From contig CAJUQB010000151.1 of the NCBI GenBank assembly GCA_910588285.1, positions 1-8,297 on the forward strand: DNA of 8,297 bases, written 5' to 3'. Origin of the DNA: an uncultured Lachnospiraceae bacterium (GTDB lineage: Bacteria > Bacillota > Clostridia > Lachnospirales > Lachnospiraceae). The position numbers and the translations under genes were made by a program. Below, piece after piece: positions 6,875 to 8,297 of the stretch. How positions within the stretch are numbered: position 1 is the first letter of the stretch; each line of letters begins with the position of its first letter. Under the pieces are notes generated by a model. That model made no database searches and was not told the DNA's origin. It saw only the letters and a program-made list of their open reading frames with translations.

Positions 6875-7366
6875 ATGGGGGAAGAGAACATGGAGTTTCG
6901 CTATGCAAAACGGGAGGACTGTGGGCTGGTGCTTGATTTCATTCGGGAGCTGGCTGCCTATGAGAAGATGTCGGACCAGGTGGTTGCCACACCGGAGTTG
7001 TTGGAGGAGTGGATCTTTGACAAGCAGAAGGCAGAGGTGGTTTTTGCCCTGGAGGAGGGCAGGGAAGTGGGCTTTGCCCTGTTCTTCCACAATTTTTCTA
7101 CCTTTTTGGGACGGGCCGGCATTTATCTGGAGGATCTTTTCGTACTGCCCCAGTACCGGGGCCGGGGATACGGCAAGGGGCTGCTGTCGAAGCTGGCCCG
7201 GATCACGGTGGAGCGGGGCTGCGGCCGCCTGGAGTGGTGCTGTCTGGACTGGAATACCCCCAGTATTGAGTTTTACAAGTCCCTGGGGGCTGTGCCTTTG
7301 GAGGAGTGGACCATCTACCGGCTCACCGGAGAGACCCTTCATGCCATGGCGGAGTATCAACAATAG
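6875..7366 (+). CDS. GNAT-family N-acetyltransferase, spermidine/spermine (diamine) acetyltransferase-like
   Basis: A 163-residue cytoplasmic enzyme predicted to transfer acetyl from acetyl-CoA to an amine. The N-terminal part (FRYAKREDCGLVLDFIRELAAYE, 8-30, read with its first bases at 6896) matches the GNAT opening strand and helix. The acetyl-CoA loop is RGRGYG (95-100, Q/RxxGxG type) after strand LEDLFVLP (85-92). WNTPSIEFYKSLGA (126-139) carries the Tyr (134) that acts as general acid in SSAT enzymes. The overall pattern (GFALFFHNFSTFLGR, LEDLFV, WNxPSIxFY) is that of eukaryotic-type SSAT and thialysine acetyltransferases, so polyamines or related amines are likely substrates; this is family inference. 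Start ATG 6875 is preferred because AAAGGAGGT (6859-6867) is 8 bases upstream; an in-frame ATG at 6890 is the alternative. It lies 14 bases before the endonuclease gene. Confidence 0.9.
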   Translation: MGEENMEFRYAKREDCGLVLDFIRELAAYEKMSDQVVATPELLEEWIFDKQKAEVVFALEEGREVGFALFFHNFSTFLGRAGIYLEDLFVLPQYRGRGYGKGLLSKLARITVERGCGRLEWCCLDWNTPSIEFYKSLGAVPLEEWTIYRLTGETLHAMAEYQQ

Positions 7367-7380
7367 AAGGAGTGTGAGTA

Positions 7381-8229
7381 ATGCTGCGAATTGGATGTCA
7401 TCTGTCCTCCTCCAGGGGATTTCTGGCCATGGGGAAGGATGCAGTGAAAATAGGAGCCAATACCTTTCAGTTTTTTACCAGAAACCCAAGGGGCGGCAAG
7501 GCAAAGGAACTGGATCTTAAGGATCTTGAGGCTTATGTTGTGTTTGCGAAGGAGCATGGGATTGCACAGATTTTGGCCCATGCACCCTATACCCTGAATG
7601 CCTGTTCCAAGGATGAGGGACTTCGGAATTTTGCAAAGGAGACCATGGCGGACGATTTGTTCCGCCTGTCTCATCTGCCGGAATCCATGTACAATTTCCA
7701 CCCGGGCAGCCATGTACAGCAGGGGCTTGGGGTGGGCGTTTCCTATATCAGCGGAATGCTCAATGAGATTCTGACGCCGGAGACAAAGACAACCGTGCTG
7801 TTAGAAACCATGGCAGGGAAGGGCTCAGAGGTGGGAAGGAGCTTTGATGAGCTGCGCCAGATCCTGGAGAGGGTAGAGCTTTCAGAAAAAATGGGCGTCT
7901 GCCTGGACACCTGCCATGTGTACGATGCGGGCTACGATATTGTCCATGAGCTGGAGCTGGTGCTGAAGGAGTTTGACGAGATCCTGGGGCTGGAACGGCT
8001 GAAGGCCATCCATCTCAATGACAGCAAGAATCCATTTGCCAGCCATAAGGACCGCCATGAGAAGATTGGGCAGGGCAGCATCGGGCTGGAGGCCATGGCT
8101 GCGATTATCAACCATCCCAAATTAAGGCAGCTCCCCTTTTTCCTGGAGACACCCAATGAGCTGCCCGGATATGCGGAGGAGATTGCTTTGCTGAGATCCC
8201 GCTATGAGGAAGCGGATGAGGAACCCTAA
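7381..8229 (+). CDS. nfo: Endonuclease IV (apurinic/apyrimidinic endonuclease, deoxyribonuclease IV)
   Basis: A 282-residue TIM-barrel nuclease (EC 3.1.21.2) that cuts DNA 5' of abasic sites and removes blocked 3' ends during base-excision repair. All nine residues of the tri-zinc site of the family can be matched: H67 (AHAPYTLN), H107 (NFHPGSH), E142 (LLETMAGKG), D176 and H179 (CLDTCHVYDAGYD), H211 (IHLNDSK), D224 and H226 (KDRHEKIGQG), E256 (FFLETP). Length is typical (E. coli Nfo is 285). The start ATG 7381 has AAGGAG (7367-7372) 8 bases upstream, immediately after the acetyltransferase stop, so both genes form one transcription unit. Catalytically complete; no oddity seen. The C-terminus is rich in acidic residues (YEEADEEP). 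Confidence 0.97.
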   Translation: MLRIGCHLSSSRGFLAMGKDAVKIGANTFQFFTRNPRGGKAKELDLKDLEAYVVFAKEHGIAQILAHAPYTLNACSKDEGLRNFAKETMADDLFRLSHLPESMYNFHPGSHVQQGLGVGVSYISGMLNEILTPETKTTVLLETMAGKGSEVGRSFDELRQILERVELSEKMGVCLDTCHVYDAGYDIVHELELVLKEFDEILGLERLKAIHLNDSKNPFASHKDRHEKIGQGSIGLEAMAAIINHPKLRQLPFFLETPNELPGYAEEIALLRSRYEEADEEP

Positions 8230-8241
8230 GACAGAGAGGTA

Positions 8242-8297
8242 CCGGAAGAATGGAGGGATGCAGGATGTATCGGAAGAATGGAGGGATGCAGGATGTA
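8242..8297 (+). repeat. 28-bp tandem direct repeat (two copies, runs to window edge)
   Basis: Two head-to-tail copies, 8242-8269 and 8270-8297, differ only in the first base (C or T). Each starts CGGAAGAATGGAGGGATGCA after that base and ends GGATGTA. The three bases before the first copy (GTA, 8239-8241) also match the end of a unit. Each unit holds a GGAGG (8252-8256, 8280-8284) followed 8 bases later by ATG (8265, 8293). More copies may lie beyond the window. Confidence 0.9.
8265..8297 (+). CDS. Possible start of a further gene inside the tandem repeat (3' end outside window)
   Basis: ATG 8265 has GGAGG at 8252-8256 with an 8-base spacing, 35 bases after the nfo stop, and reads MYRKNGGMQDV to the window edge without a stop. 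ATGs at 8250 and 8286 are in the same frame, and 8258, 8278 and 8293 offer other frames. Because the repeat unit is 28 bases and contains no stop in any forward frame, the true start and frame cannot be chosen from this window, and the function is unknown. Confidence 0.25.
   Translation, partial: MYRKNGGMQDV

Noticed and set aside
1..8297. Looked for tRNA or rRNA genes, CRISPR repeats, insertion sequences, transposase or phage genes and attachment sites
   Set aside because: Nothing found. All long coding stretches are accounted for by ordinary chromosomal genes, and the only clear repeat is the 28-bp tandem pair at the right edge.

Overview
This window looks like a piece of the core chromosome of a Gram-positive anaerobe of the Clostridia, most likely a Lachnospiraceae-type gut bacterium. 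The evidence is the strong AGGAGG-type ribosome binding sites, sigma-A-like promoters, moderate GC content, a one-step meso-diaminopimelate dehydrogenase, and a lipoprotein next to a lone ECF transporter S component. The taxon is inferred from gene content and protein style; there is no rRNA or other marker to confirm it.

Left part (1-2389, all + strand). The window opens with the last 39 codons of an unidentified gene, followed by a terminator-like hairpin. Next is a 339-residue regulator with a Cro/CI-type helix-turn-helix at the N-terminus and about six membrane segments behind it. A strong extended -10 promoter (1296-1324) then drives a two-gene unit: a small lipoprotein with a DUF4430-like domain and, one base after its stop codon, a 172-residue membrane protein that reads as an ECF transporter S component. 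A strong hairpin with A-tract and T-tract flanks (2347-2389) closes this unit and probably also the convergent carB.

Middle (2422-5815). A complete 1080-residue carbamoyl-phosphate synthase large subunit gene (carB) lies on the minus strand. No carA is beside it: carB begins at a divergent intergenic region of 151 bases and is alone in its unit. The other side of that region carries a promoter for ddh.

Right part (5816-8297, + strand). Three genes follow: meso-diaminopimelate dehydrogenase (lysine and peptidoglycan precursor metabolism), a GNAT acetyltransferase of the spermidine/spermine (SSAT-like) type, and endonuclease IV (nfo, DNA base-excision repair). The last two are 14 bases apart and almost certainly co-transcribed. 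The window ends inside a perfect 28-bp tandem repeat whose unit contains a Shine-Dalgarno sequence and an ATG, possibly the start of the next gene.

Most of the window is ordinary housekeeping sequence. I do not see a clear undescribed defence, mobile or biosynthetic system. The two places most worth a second look are the lipoprotein plus S-component pair (ECF importers normally have no surface binding protein) and the edge tandem repeat that duplicates a translation-initiation site.
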